Part shown: positions 1-9,232 of the stretch, in pieces
How the letters are laid out: each line of letters starts with the position of its first letter
How positions within the stretch are numbered: position 1 is the first letter of the stretch
Position numbers and translations under genes: made by a program
From: an uncultured Eubacteriales bacterium
GTDB taxonomy: Bacteria; Bacillota; Clostridia; Oscillospirales; Acutalibacteraceae
Direction of reading: 5' to 3'
NCBI GenBank assembly: GCA_934444365.1
Contig: CAKSCM010000023.1
Span: 1-23,800, forward strand
DNA: 23,800 nucleotides
Notes under the pieces: generated by a model
Database searches by the model: none
Seen by the model: the letters and a program-made list of their open reading frames with translations, nothing else
Told to the model about the DNA's origin: nothing

Positions 1-2
1 CT

Positions 3-47
3 GCTGATTATATTAATGCCTTTAAGCTTAACGGCGAACTCTTCTGA
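3..47 (+). CDS. C-terminal stub of an unidentified gene (partial)
   Basis: The third frame is open from the left edge to a TGA and reads ADYINAFKLNGELF, a protein-like composition with no stops or low-complexity runs. Another frame is also open to base 66 (ending THH) but has a less protein-like, hydrophobic then Ser/Thr-rich composition. If real, this is the last 14 codons of a plus-strand gene that begins outside the window. No family can be recognised from so little, and no clear terminator follows. Confidence 0.25.
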   Translation, partial: ADYINAFKLNGELF

Positions 48-736
48 TTTTGTAACACATCATTGACAAACCGACAAAAAACAATATTTTCTGATTTTTT
101 GCAAAAACCGTGTGTTATATAGTACAGGAAAACCGTCCTGACGCTTCAGCGCTTTCCGGCCTCCCCGAACGGTTGCCGAAGGTTTACTAAATGCTTGCTG
201 CAAAAATACGTTTTCCAAAACGGCCGGTTTTTCCCGTTTGCGCTGCATCACGGCTCCCTTGCCGAAAAAACAACACATATCACATAACAGAATTAAACCA
301 CGGAGAATATCATAAGGCTTACGGTAGTAGGCGGATTTAAGATAAAGATAAGTCGGTTTAAAGCGGATCTTTTCCGCCCATACTTCACAAAAAATCCCGG
401 TAATACACAAAGTATTGCCGAGATTTTTTATTTTGTCTAGCCGAAAAACATCACGCTCAAAACTGCCATGCACCCTGTAAAAAAGGATTTTGTTCTTATT
501 GCAAGGCAAAAGTGACGGAATAATGAAGATATATTCCGGGTATTTTCGGCGCCATCACAGGGCAAAAGACTTTTCACAGGGCGGTTTATCCTTATCTTAG
601 GTCCGCCCTTGTCCGTGGTTTTTCGCTTGAAATTCAAATTTTACATAATTATTAAACCCATTGCCCCGTCGCCGCTTTATCGCCGATATGCGAACAGCCT
701 TTTTTTATCTTTTAACCCGCCTTACTTTTCTTCCCC
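48..736. other. Long region without a convincing gene
   Basis: About 690 bases lie between the left-edge stub and the end of spoVAE. The longest open frame is on the minus strand (60-509, TTG start). It lacks a ribosome binding site, is rich in Cys, Phe, Arg and Lys, and resembles no family I know. A pairing GGGCGG...CCGCCC (about 566-604) sits 130-170 bases downstream of spoVAE but has no U-tract. I see nothing else definite here. Confidence 0.5.
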
Positions 737-1093
737 TCACTTTTTAGCTCCGGGCCTGAAGAAGACGGCCGCTATAACCCCGAAGAATACCGCGGCGGCA
801 ATGCCGGCCGAGGTAGCGGTAAGTCCGCCGCTTAGCGCCCCTGTAAGTCCCTTTTGATAAACGGCCTGCTCCACTCCCTTAGCGAGCGCATAACCGAACC
901 CCGTAAGCGGCACGGTGGCGCCTGCACCGGCGAATTTTACAAGCGGCTCGTACACCCCTACAGCGGTTAAAAAAACGCCGCTTACCACGTAGCTTACAAG
1001 AATTCTTGCCGGGGTAAGCTTTGTAAAATCAATAAGCAGCTGGCCTATTACACACAGCGCGCCGCCGATCAAAAAAGCGTAAAAATACTGCAT
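737..1093 (-). CDS. spoVAE: Stage V sporulation protein AE (SpoVAE/SpoVAEb type)
   Basis: The 118-residue hydrophobic protein has the normal length for SpoVAE. The family signature is visible near the N-terminus (IGQLLIDFTKLTPARILV) and centre (FAGAGATVPLTGFGYALAKG), with several predicted membrane segments. SpoVA proteins form the inner forespore-membrane channel that moves Ca-dipicolinate into the spore and out during germination. The ATG is preceded by AAGGAG at good spacing. A TGAATA resembling a sigma-G -35 element lies at 1216-1221 on the minus strand, but its -10 partner is poor. The usual spoVAC and spoVAD partners are not adjacent: 654 bases upstream is the divergent spoIIE and no gene is evident downstream. 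Family identity is firm; regulation is inference. Confidence 0.93.
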   Translation of the reverse strand: MQYFYAFLIGGALCVIGQLLIDFTKLTPARILVSYVVSGVFLTAVGVYEPLVKFAGAGATVPLTGFGYALAKGVEQAVYQKGLTGALSGGLTATSAGIAAAVFFGVIAAVFFRPGAKK

Positions 1094-1747
1094 ATTTTTC
1101 TCCTTATATAAAAATCCTTATTAAATCAAAAAGGTTTTACGTCTTATACCGTACCTTGTCCGGTTAACACTTTTATTCTACATATATCAATATTGTTTTC
1201 AGTGCGGCGGCTTTGTATTCAGTTTAAAAATGTAATATTTTACCAAATATGTTTTAAAAACCGTTTTTCCGCCACATAGCGTACGACAGTATATTTGCCC
1301 GATGTTAATTATACTTTTATAAAGCGAAAACCAATTAACATATTGCAAAGGCCGATTAAGCGGACAGGCTTTTTACATATCGGACAAGCAAACAAAGGAT
1401 TTAAAGGGTACGCGGTTTGCGCTTATATATTTTATTTTCTGCCATTCGTTATTTGTTATGCGCACAATCGAAATAATCGGTCCTTTGTTCTCGCCGTGTG
1501 AGGCGGCACGATCCGTAATCAATTACAAAAGCGGCGGCAAAACCTGGGCTGCAGGCCGTCCGGGATTTTTGGCGGTATTTTTAATACATCAGAAAAGCCC
1601 TGAAAAATCTTTCGAAACGGGATATAACGGCGGCTTTTTTATAAGCGCCGCCGATAAAAAAGCGCATTTTTAAGCAACACTTAAATCGCCGGCTATTTTA
1701 TCGTCCGGTAAAAACAAATAGGACAAACCGAAAGGAAGGAATGGCAA
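1094..1747. promoter_or_regulatory. Divergent spoVAE/spoIIE intergenic region
   Basis: This 654-base spacer separates two sporulation genes read outward. Short open frames inside it (about 1295-1501 and 1458-1673) lack ribosome binding sites and family resemblance, so I treat it as non-coding. It holds the ribosome binding sites of both genes, a GC-rich hairpin GGCGGC...GCCGCC at 1629-1652, and the sigma-G-like TGAATA at 1216-1221. I found no clear TTCGACA/TGTCGAA Spo0A box upstream of spoIIE, although spoIIE is Spo0A-activated in Bacillus subtilis. Confidence 0.4.
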
Positions 1748-4069
1748 ATGAGCACACAAAACAGGCGTATTTCCATGCTTGCAAGAGACAAGGTCGAGGC
1801 CGCCGGCGCGGCCGCAATAAAGCAAGCGGCCTTTGCGATAAGCGGTTTTTTATTTGCAAAATGCACGGTGTTCGGCGAATTCACGCCCTTTCCGGCAGCA
1901 CTTACAGCCGCTGCCGGCGAAAAATACACCCTGGCCGCGACCTTCGGTGCCGTCCTCGGCTGCTTTACCGAGATTTCGTCCGGCGGTATGCTAAGCGTTA
2001 TGGCGGCCGTCGTGGTTGTAGCGCTTGTAAAATGGCTTTGCGCCGGATTTTTTAAACGCTTTTCTCCCGGTATTCCGGAATTCCTGCTTTCCTTCGGGTC
2101 AATGGCGGTGTGCTGGATAGTAGTCCTCTCCGCAACCTCGTTTTCTCCCTTTATGCTGCTGTTGCGGGTGGGCGAGGCTTTGCTTTCCGGCACGTCGGCC
2201 TACTTTTTCACAAGATTCTTCGCCCTGTTTCAAATACAAAAAAAGCGCGCGCTCGACCCTCAGGAACTTGCATGCGCCGTGCTCAGCCTTTCGGCTCTTG
2301 CGGTAGCACTTTCTCCCCTTACCATCGCATCGGTATCTCCGGCGAGGGTAATTATGATAATCGCCCTGCTATCGGCCGCATATAAAGGCCATGAGCCTGC
2401 CGGAGCCATCGCCGGGTGCGCTTCAAGCCTTGTTATGGCGCTTTGCGGTTCCGAATACCTTTATGCGGCGGCCGGATTCGCACTCGCCGGACTCATGGCC
2501 GGAGTTTTCTCTCCGGTCGGTAAAATCGGCACGGCGGCCGCCTTTATTCTTACCAACGGAATCGTCGCCCTGAAATCCGCCGACGAGCCGACCCTGATTC
2601 CCGTTTTATATGAAGTGATGGCGGCCTCGGTGCTTTTTGTCGCCATGCCGTCACGATTTTCGGACTCGCTTGCCTTTATTTTCAGCACAAAGGTGCAAAA
2701 AACCGACAATCTGCTCCGCTCGAATCTTGTAATGAGACTTAAATTCGCCTCCTTTGCGCTGTGCGATGTTTCAAAAACCATTGACAAGGTGGCCGAAAAG
2801 CTAAAACGAGTCAGCTCGCCGAAATTGGAGGACGTGTTCAGACGTACCGAACACGCCGTATGCAGCCACTGCTCGCTGTGCATTTACTGTTGGGAAACCA
2901 ACCGCCGGACAACCCTTAATGAGCTTGTAAGGGCGACCGAGCTGCTCGGCAAGGGACTAAGAATAACCTCCGACGATTTTGGCGAAAGCTTTAAAAAGCG
3001 CTGCTCCCATCCGGACAAGCTCGCCCTTTCGTTAAGCCGATTTTACGGCGAATACAAATCGAGGAGATCGGCCGACAACCGGGTTTCCGAAATAAGAGGA
3101 GTGGTATCGGAGCAATTCTCCGGAATATCCTCAATGCTCGAGGGGTTGGCCTTCGAATTTGAGGATTTCGAAACCTACGATGCCGACACTGCCCAAAGAA
3201 TCACCTCAGCCCTTGCTGCTATCCGTATTACGGCCGACGATGTTTCGTGCCGATGCGACCGGTTCGGCAGAATGACGGCCGAAATATGTCTGCCCTCGCC
3301 GAATGAACGCATTAACCGCTCGATACTCATGCGCGAGCTCTCAACGGTATGCAAAAGGGATTTCGACCTGCCGTGCATTACCGCCGCTCAGGGCAAAACC
3401 CTGCTGACGCTCACCGAAAAGGCGGTATATACCGTCGACATGGGCATGGCTCAGATAACATGCGAGGGGGAACGGCTTTGCGGAGACGCCGGCGAGCAGT
3501 TTTTCGACGGCAAGGGACGAGCCGTTATGCTTATAAGCGACGGCATGGGCTCGGGCTCGCGCGCCGCCGTGGACGGCGCTATGGCCGCCGGGCTTATGTC
3601 CCGGCTTATAAAGGCGGGATTTGGTTTTGACTGCGCGCTCGGAATAGTAAACTCGGCCATGCTTTTTAAATCGGGCGACGAATCGCTTGCGACGGTGGAT
3701 ATAGGGGTTATCGATCTGTTCGACGGCACGGCGGAATTTTACAAAGCCGGCGCTCCGGCGTCGGTTATCCTCAAAAACGAACGGCCGATACTGTGCGAGG
3801 GAGCCTCCCTGCCCCCGGGGATATTAAAGGGAGTCAGCTTCGATAAAAGCACCGTCACCCTGTCGGATTCCGACACGGTAATAATGTTTTCGGACGGAGC
3901 GCTTGCCGACGGCGTCGACTGGATAGGCGCCGAAGCCGAAATATGCGGCGATATGACGGCAGGCGAGCTTGCCTCCCACATTGCCGACTACGCCAGAAGA
4001 AGAGCCGGCGCCTCCCATCCCGACGATATAACCGTAATGGTAGCCCGTTTGAAGAAAAATCGCATTTAA
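1748..4069 (+). CDS. spoIIE: Stage II sporulation protein E, PP2C-type phosphatase
   Basis: This is a membrane-anchored serine phosphatase that dephosphorylates SpoIIAA to release sigma-F in the forespore, and which also acts at the polar division site. The 773-residue length is slightly below that of Bacillus subtilis SpoIIE. Residues about 25-300 are a run of hydrophobic membrane segments. A central region carries the Cys cluster CSHCSLCIYCWETN (about 374-387) that I recall from SpoIIE homologues. The C-terminal PP2C domain (about 565-770) shows the metal-binding aspartates in ISDGMGSGSRA (about 596-606), MFSDGALADG and HPDDITVMVARL. The ATG has GGAAGG 8 bases upstream. It is monocistronic, ending ahead of the hairpin at 4242. 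All catalytic motifs look intact. Confidence 0.97.
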   Translation: MSTQNRRISMLARDKVEAAGAAAIKQAAFAISGFLFAKCTVFGEFTPFPAALTAAAGEKYTLAATFGAVLGCFTEISSGGMLSVMAAVVVVALVKWLCAGFFKRFSPGIPEFLLSFGSMAVCWIVVLSATSFSPFMLLLRVGEALLSGTSAYFFTRFFALFQIQKKRALDPQELACAVLSLSALAVALSPLTIASVSPARVIMIIALLSAAYKGHEPAGAIAGCASSLVMALCGSEYLYAAAGFALAGLMAGVFSPVGKIGTAAAFILTNGIVALKSADEPTLIPVLYEVMAASVLFVAMPSRFSDSLAFIFSTKVQKTDNLLRSNLVMRLKFASFALCDVSKTIDKVAEKLKRVSSPKLEDVFRRTEHAVCSHCSLCIYCWETNRRTTLNELVRATELLGKGLRITSDDFGESFKKRCSHPDKLALSLSRFYGEYKSRRSADNRVSEIRGVVSEQFSGISSMLEGLAFEFEDFETYDADTAQRITSALAAIRITADDVSCRCDRFGRMTAEICLPSPNERINRSILMRELSTVCKRDFDLPCITAAQGKTLLTLTEKAVYTVDMGMAQITCEGERLCGDAGEQFFDGKGRAVMLISDGMGSGSRAAVDGAMAAGLMSRLIKAGFGFDCALGIVNSAMLFKSGDESLATVDIGVIDLFDGTAEFYKAGAPASVILKNERPILCEGASLPPGILKGVSFDKSTVTLSDSDTVIMFSDGALADGVDWIGAEAEICGDMTAGELASHIADYARRRAGASHPDDITVMVARLKKNRI

Positions 4070-4442
4070 AAACTAATATAGGCGCTGTTGCGGACGGATA
4101 AAACGCAAGGTTTGGACGAGCACGAAGAAAAACGGTGAATCCGTACGGACGCATATTAACTCTTCTTTTTACCCCTTCATTTTTCCGGCAGTCAACGCTG
4201 CCGACTTATTTTTCGGTTCAATCTCTTTGTTTCAAATATATAAAAATCCCCGGTTTAATCCCGGCAATTCGCTTTTTAAAGCCTTGCCGAGGGTTTAACC
4301 CGGGGGTTTTTATTTTTATCGTTATTATGATTATGTTTTGTTTTATTCACTATTCACCGGCGGTTAAAAGCAGATCGGTCGATATAACGCCGATCCGGCC
4401 GTTCATACAATACGTACCGTTTGCATTTCCTATTGTATTATC
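4070..4442. other. Convergent spoIIE/fruK spacer
   Basis: This 373-base spacer lies between the 3' ends of spoIIE (+) and the fruK-type gene (-). Apart from the strong hairpin at 4242-4311 I see no gene or RNA. A plus-strand open frame beginning at 4135 runs antisense through the kinase gene and is a shadow. Confidence 0.6.
4242..4311. terminator. Bidirectional terminator between spoIIE and fruK
   Basis: The left arm AAAAATCCCCGG...CCCGGCAA pairs with the right arm TTGCCGAGGG...CCGGGGGTTTTT, giving a long stem with small bulges, flanked by A-run and T-run so that it works in both directions. The loop is about 16 bases. It sits 172 bases after spoIIE and 131 bases after the kinase gene. Confidence 0.85.
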
Positions 4443-5342
4443 TCAAAGCTCCTTTACAAGCCGGTCGATAAGGCTTTTTTCGGCAAGACCGGGAGAAAAA
4501 GCCGTAGCGCTGCCGGCCGCACACGCAAGCCTTAAAGCGTTCTCAAAATTTCCCGTACCTATATATCCGGCTATAAATCCGGCGACCATTGAATCACCGG
4601 CTCCGACCGAATTTTTAAGCTCACCCTTTGGTGCCTTCACCGAAAAAACGCCCTCGTCGCACACGAGCACCGCGCCGTCCCCGGCCATGGAAACAAGCAC
4701 GTTTTGTGCTCCGAGCGAACGTAACTTTTCCGCCGCCGCTGCCGCCGAGCTATGATCGGTTACATCCTCGCCGACCGCCTGAGAAAGCTCATGATGGTTC
4801 GGCTTTATCAAAAACGGACGGTATTTTAAAAGCGGAATAAGCTTATCGCCCGAACAATCGATAACCGTTTTTGCCGGCGTGCGGCTCGCCGCACAAACCG
4901 TCTGCTCAAAAATATCGTCGGGCGAGTTTTTCGGAGCACTGCCCGAAATGACGATCCAGTCATCATTTAAAGCACCGACAAGCTTTTCGGATATATTCTT
5001 TGTATCATCTTGCGAAACGGTCGGTCCGGCGCCGTTTATTTCGCTCTCAAGCGAGCTTTTAAGCTTTACGTTTATTCTTGTAAAGCCCGATGAAAGGCGG
5101 ATAAAATCCTCTTTTATTCCGATTTCCTTCAAATAATCGCATATAAGCTGTCCCGTAAATCCGGCGACAAATCCGAGCGCCGTGGAATCGGCACCGAGGG
5201 TTTTAAGCATAACCGAAACGTTTATACCCTTGCCCCCTATAAAATACTCCTCATACTCCGAGCGCGTAATCCCTCCCGGGCAAAGCTCGCCCGTGTGCAT
5301 TACGTAATCTATAGCAGGATTCAGCGTCACTGTATATATCAT
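4443..5342 (-). CDS. fruK: 1-phosphofructokinase family hexose kinase (PfkB)
   Basis: The family phosphorylates fructose-1-phosphate or tagatose-6-phosphate with ATP in the cytoplasm. The start MIYTVTLNPAIDYVMHTG is the classic opening of the 1-phosphofructokinase/LacC branch; GGKGINVSVMLKTLG is the substrate-binding glycine motif (about 37-51), and NSVGAGDSMVAGF (about 245-257) contains the ATP-site anion hole and catalytic Asp. The length of 299 residues is normal. AGGAG lies 7-8 bases before the ATG. No PTS transporter or DeoR-type regulator is adjacent, so LacC-like specificity cannot be excluded and the symbol is provisional. It is the last gene of a same-strand run with the HAD gene (135-base gap) and polA. 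Confidence 0.88.
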   Translation of the reverse strand: MIYTVTLNPAIDYVMHTGELCPGGITRSEYEEYFIGGKGINVSVMLKTLGADSTALGFVAGFTGQLICDYLKEIGIKEDFIRLSSGFTRINVKLKSSLESEINGAGPTVSQDDTKNISEKLVGALNDDWIVISGSAPKNSPDDIFEQTVCAASRTPAKTVIDCSGDKLIPLLKYRPFLIKPNHHELSQAVGEDVTDHSSAAAAAEKLRSLGAQNVLVSMAGDGAVLVCDEGVFSVKAPKGELKNSVGAGDSMVAGFIAGYIGTGNFENALRLACAAGSATAFSPGLAEKSLIDRLVKEL

Positions 5343-5477
5343 AAAACCGGCTCCTTTTCTAACTGCTTATCAGTCCCGTCGCTCCCGGACAAAACCGGAC
5401 GGTGCGAATCGGCCGCTGCGAAATTTTTAAAACCGTCGCCACATATAACAAAGACTGATTTTTTCATTCGCCGCCAT

Positions 5478-6146
5478 TTACGGCAGTATAAATTTTAAAA
5501 GATCTTCCGGCGTTTTCGCAAACCACTCGCCGCCCGAGGCTATAAGCTCATTTTCGCTCCTGAATCCCCAAAGCACGCTTATACAGGGCATGCCGGCGTT
5601 TTTCGCGGTTTTAATATCGACATCCGAATCGCCGACGAAAAACGCATCCTTCGGATCGGTGTTTAACCTTTGCAATATGCTAAGAGTAAGCGACGGGTCC
5701 GGCTTGGGTTTTACACCTTCGCTGACTCCGCTTATTATATCGAAGGTATCAGGATAAAAACGCTCGACAATCTCCCTTGCCCGATAATCCGGCTTATTGG
5801 TCACCACCGCAAGCCTTATGCCGGCCTTTTTAAGCTTCGTCACGACATCGGGCAGCCCATCATAGGCCGAAGTCTTTACAAGATAATTTTTACCGTAAAG
5901 CTCTATGTAACGTTTGTGGATTTTTTCGATCGTTTCGGGATCGCGGCTGTCCTCAGGCAGCGAACGCTCGATAAGTTTTACCGAGCCGTTGCCGACGGCA
6001 TACTGTATTTCATGAAGGCTCCTTTCTTTGAAGCCATGCTCACTCAGCGCCGTATTCACCGCGTCCGCAAGATCGCAAAGGGTGTCGCACAGGGTGCCGT
6101 CAAGGTCAAAAACCACCGCTTTTATTTTTCTTTCTTTATCACTCAT
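5478..6146 (-). CDS. HAD-family phosphatase, phosphoglycolate phosphatase-like
   Basis: This 222-residue cytoplasmic hydrolase has all four HAD motifs: FDLDGTLCDT (nucleophile and acid/base aspartates, about 14-23), VVTNKP (motif II), KPKPDP (motif III lysine) and FVGDSDVDI (motif IV). The helical cap (about 24-90) is the kind found in Gph and PpaX. Gph removes 2-phosphoglycolate, some of which arises from DNA 3'-end repair, which would suit its position 78 bases downstream of polA. The true substrate cannot be told from sequence. The ATG has a modest AAAGGCGA ribosome binding site. It is probably co-transcribed with polA and the fruK-type gene. Confidence 0.88.
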   Translation of the reverse strand: MSDKERKIKAVVFDLDGTLCDTLCDLADAVNTALSEHGFKERSLHEIQYAVGNGSVKLIERSLPEDSRDPETIEKIHKRYIELYGKNYLVKTSAYDGLPDVVTKLKKAGIRLAVVTNKPDYRAREIVERFYPDTFDIISGVSEGVKPKPDPSLTLSILQRLNTDPKDAFFVGDSDVDIKTAKNAGMPCISVLWGFRSENELIASGGEWFAKTPEDLLKFILP

Positions 6147-6224
6147 ATTTTTCGCCTTTTTGTGTTATTTATTTTTAATTATCCAAAATCATGATTAACT
6201 TCGCTTTTTAAAGGGGTAAACATC

Positions 6225-8846
6225 CTAACCCTTAGCGTCGTACCATGTGTCCCCCATGCCTATATCGACGGTAAGGGGAACGCGTAACTTCGCGGCGTTT
6301 TCCATTTCTCGCCGCAAAATCTCCGCCGCCTTTTCCTTTTCCTCCTCAACGGCCTCGATTATAAGCTCGTCGTGAACCTGCAAAATCAGCTTGGATTTCA
6401 TGTTTTCTTTTTTCAAAGCCCTGTAAACGTTTATCATGGCTATTTTTATTATATCGGCCGCCGTTCCCTGAACCGGCATGTTTCGGGCAACCCTCTCTCC
6501 GAAGGAACGCAAAGCGGCGTTTTTTGCCGAAAGCTCGGGCAAATAGCGCCGTCTGCCGAAGCAGGTAGTGGCAAATCCGTCCTCCTTGGCCTGTTGTACA
6601 ACCCTTTCCATATAATCCGCAACGCCTTTGTAGGTTGCCATATAACCGTCTATATACTGCTTCGCCTCTTTAAAGGAAATGGACAGATCGCGCGACAGCG
6701 AATATGCCCCTATACCGTATACAATGCCGAAATTCACCGCCTTTGCGCGCGAACGCATAAGGGGAGTAACCGCCTCGCGCGGCATGCCGAAGACCTGAGC
6801 GGCCGTTGCGGTGTGTATGTCTCCGCCCGACAAAAACGTATCGATCATTGTTTTATCGTCGGCCATGTGGGCGAGCACCCGAAGCTCGATCTGCGAATAG
6901 TCGGCATCGCACAAAACGCATCCCTCTTTGGCTTTAAAAAACCGGCGAAGCTCGCGGCCGACCGCCTTTCTTACGGGGATATTCTGCAAATTCGGCTCGG
7001 CCGAGCTTATTCTTCCGGTACGGGTCTCGGTCTGATTAAAGGTCGAATGTATACGTCCGTTTTCGTCTATAAAAGCCGCCATCGAATCGACATAGGTCGA
7101 CTTAAGCTTTGAAAGCTGGCGGTATTCGAGCAGCAGCTCAACCGCCGGATGCTCGTATTTTAATTCCTCAAGCACCTCGGCCGAGGTCGAATATCCGCTT
7201 TTTGTCTTTTTCTTCGGGGTTAGCATTAAATCCTCGAAAAGTGCCTTGCCGAGCTGCTTGGGCGAATTGAGGTTAAATTCGTACCCGACAAGCCCGTAAA
7301 TTTTTTCGCAAAGCTCCTCTATTTGCACCTTTAAGTTTTCCCCGAAGGCAAGCAGCGCTTCCTTATCGACCGAAAATCCGGTCCTTTCCATATCGGCAAG
7401 GACATTGCAAAGTGGCATTTCGATATTGTAAAACAGATCATACTGTCCGGTTTTTTCGAGCTCCGATGAGAGCTTTTTGTAAAGCCGCTGTATCGCCGAT
7501 GCCTCGCATACGGCCCGTTTTTCCTCCTCGTCAAATTCGGAAAAATCCCCCTCGCCGATAACGCCTGCCGGGCAGGAATACTCGGTCATAAGACGTTCGA
7601 GCTCATATGATGCGGCCGACGAATTAAGCAGATAAGCCGCCAGCGAAAGGTCAAAATCGCCGCTTTTTTGCTGTAAAGAAGCCCTGTACATCGCCTTCAT
7701 GTCGCACGATACGGCGCACATATCGGAATCCGATATCGCCTTTAAAAGCCCCGTTTCATCCGAAGAAAACAAATATCCCTCATTCCCTGAGGCGGCGGCA
7801 AAACGCACGCCGTTCTCCGTTTTAAAGGAGGATAAAAACAGCAGTCCGCCGGTCTTCTCGCCGACCGCCGATATCTCATCTGGCGTAATCCTCGTTATTT
7901 TTGCGATTACCGATTCGGGTACGCTGTCCTCCTGCGTCTGTTCGCTTACATCATCATCAAATACCGGCGCGGTGTTTTTAAGTCCCAATCGCTCGATAAT
8001 CTTAAAAAGCTCAAGACGGGATAATTCCCCGACAAGACGGCCCGGATCATACACCGCCGACCGGCAAAGCTCAAAAGGATCGCTTTGTATCGGGACATTA
8101 CGGCATATTTCGCCCAGTTTCAGCGAAAGATAGGCGTTATCCTTATCTTTTATAAGCTTTGCTCTGAGAGTCTCGCGAATGTCGGGACTGTCTATATTCT
8201 CGTAAACGCCGTCGAGCGAGCCGAACTGCCCGATAAGCGCTCCGGCGGTTTTCGGACCGACACCGGCCACTCCGGGAATATTGTCCGACGAATCCCCGGC
8301 GAGTGCCTTTATGTCAATAAGGGCCCTCGGCTCAACGCCGTATTCTTCCTTTACTCTGTCGACAGTATAATCCTTAAGCTCGGGAGAGCCGGCCTTGGTC
8401 GAAGCGAGCAGAACCCTTGTTTTTTCATCTACCAGCTGCAGCGAATCGCGGTCACCGGTCGATATAACACAGTCCCAGCCCTTTTCCTTAGCACTTAGGG
8501 AAAGTGTTCCGAGAATATCGTCGGCCTCGTACCCCTCTTTTTCAAGCACGACCACGCCGCAAAGACCGAGCACCTTTTTTATTATAGGCAGCTGGACAAA
8601 AAGCTCGGGCGGCATGGGCTTTCGCCCGGCCTTATATCCGTCATACATTTCGTGACGAAAGGTCGGTGCCTTAAGGTCAAAAGCGGCCGCTACCGCGTCG
8701 GGATGCTCCGACTCCTTAAGCTTTATAAGAATATTCATAAATCCGTAAACGGCATTTGTAAAAACCCCGTTTTTGTTTGAAAGCAGACGGATTCCGTAAA
8801 AAGCACGGTTTAAAATACTGTTCCCGTCAAGAACAAGCAGCTTCAT
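6225..8846 (-). CDS. polA: DNA polymerase I
   Basis: The enzyme fills gaps and removes RNA primers during replication and repair. I place the start at the ATG giving MKLLVLDGNSILNRAFYG, preceded by GGGGAAGG; the frame is open 45 codons further upstream without family resemblance. The product is 873 residues, normal for Firmicutes. The order is a 5' nuclease domain (1 to about 290, with EADDILGTL and STGDRDSLQLV), a central exonuclease-like domain, and the polymerase palm and fingers with motif A DADYSQIELR (about 645), motif B RSRAKAVNFGIVYG (about 690-705) and motif C QVHDELI (about 822). The central domain lacks the DxE of active 3'-5' exonuclease (it reads LLFLSSFKTEN), as in several Gram-positive Pol I enzymes, so proofreading is probably absent. 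Confidence 0.97.
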   Translation of the reverse strand: MKLLVLDGNSILNRAFYGIRLLSNKNGVFTNAVYGFMNILIKLKESEHPDAVAAAFDLKAPTFRHEMYDGYKAGRKPMPPELFVQLPIIKKVLGLCGVVVLEKEGYEADDILGTLSLSAKEKGWDCVISTGDRDSLQLVDEKTRVLLASTKAGSPELKDYTVDRVKEEYGVEPRALIDIKALAGDSSDNIPGVAGVGPKTAGALIGQFGSLDGVYENIDSPDIRETLRAKLIKDKDNAYLSLKLGEICRNVPIQSDPFELCRSAVYDPGRLVGELSRLELFKIIERLGLKNTAPVFDDDVSEQTQEDSVPESVIAKITRITPDEISAVGEKTGGLLFLSSFKTENGVRFAAASGNEGYLFSSDETGLLKAISDSDMCAVSCDMKAMYRASLQQKSGDFDLSLAAYLLNSSAASYELERLMTEYSCPAGVIGEGDFSEFDEEEKRAVCEASAIQRLYKKLSSELEKTGQYDLFYNIEMPLCNVLADMERTGFSVDKEALLAFGENLKVQIEELCEKIYGLVGYEFNLNSPKQLGKALFEDLMLTPKKKTKSGYSTSAEVLEELKYEHPAVELLLEYRQLSKLKSTYVDSMAAFIDENGRIHSTFNQTETRTGRISSAEPNLQNIPVRKAVGRELRRFFKAKEGCVLCDADYSQIELRVLAHMADDKTMIDTFLSGGDIHTATAAQVFGMPREAVTPLMRSRAKAVNFGIVYGIGAYSLSRDLSISFKEAKQYIDGYMATYKGVADYMERVVQQAKEDGFATTCFGRRRYLPELSAKNAALRSFGERVARNMPVQGTAADIIKIAMINVYRALKKENMKSKLILQVHDELIIEAVEEEKEKAAEILRREMENAAKLRVPLTVDIGMGDTWYDAKG

Positions 8847-9232
8847 ATGGCCTTCCCCTTTTAAAAAATACGTTACAAACGAAACGCTCACGGTATATCC
8901 TCTCCGGTTTTTGCGTTTTGTGCCATCAACATATATATTTTTCTCGACTCTAAGTTTATCATACCTTTGGCCATCATTCAAGAAGCCGGCGCTTTTTTCT
9001 TTACGGTTATTGACTTTACCTCATCGATAAAATATAATTGAAAACGGTGTCTGTGTATTTTTTAAATATCGGTACACAGCCTTAACCGGAACAGAATAAA
9101 AATTTACATTCGTTAAAATCTTCGGTAAATTTGACAGGTTTTATATTTTATCACCCTTCGCGTCATTTTCCGTAAAACGATCAAAACTCGCAACACCTTA
9201 ATCAGTTTTTTTAAAAAGGCGGCGAATACAAG
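8847..9232. other. Divergent polA / cohesin-operon spacer
   Basis: This 386-base spacer lies between polA (-) and the surface operon (+). It contains the strong plus-strand promoter at 9010-9038. A TTGACA at 9131-9136 has no matching -10 and is probably incidental. On the minus strand TATGAT near 8964-8969 is a possible polA -10 with a weak -35. No gene is visible. Confidence 0.5.
9010..9038 (+). promoter_or_regulatory. Sigma-A-type promoter of the cohesin operon
   Basis: TTGACT (9010-9015) and TATAAT (9033-9038) are separated by exactly 17 bases, five and six of six consensus matches. Transcription would start near 9045 and give a leader of roughly 190 bases before the first cohesin gene. 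I recognise no riboswitch in that leader. Confidence 0.8.

Noticed and set aside
60..509. A 149-codon minus-strand open frame
   Set aside because: TTG start without a ribosome binding site, Cys/Phe/Arg-rich composition, no family resemblance; most likely chance.
1295..1673. Two short plus-strand open frames upstream of spoIIE
   Set aside because: No ribosome binding sites, no recognisable protein pattern, and they overlap each other in the regulatory spacer.
4135..4755. A 206-codon plus-strand open frame
   Set aside because: It crosses the terminator hairpin and runs antisense through the clear fruK-type gene, so it is a shadow of that gene's codon bias.
8847..8981. A 45-residue N-terminal extension of DNA polymerase I
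   Set aside because: The family start MKLLVLDGNS has a strong ribosome binding site directly upstream; the extension has no similarity to Pol I and no ribosome binding site was noted for it.
9131..9160. TTGACA as a second promoter before the cohesin operon
   Set aside because: No -10 element occurs at 16-18 bases downstream; the promoter at 9010-9038 explains expression better.
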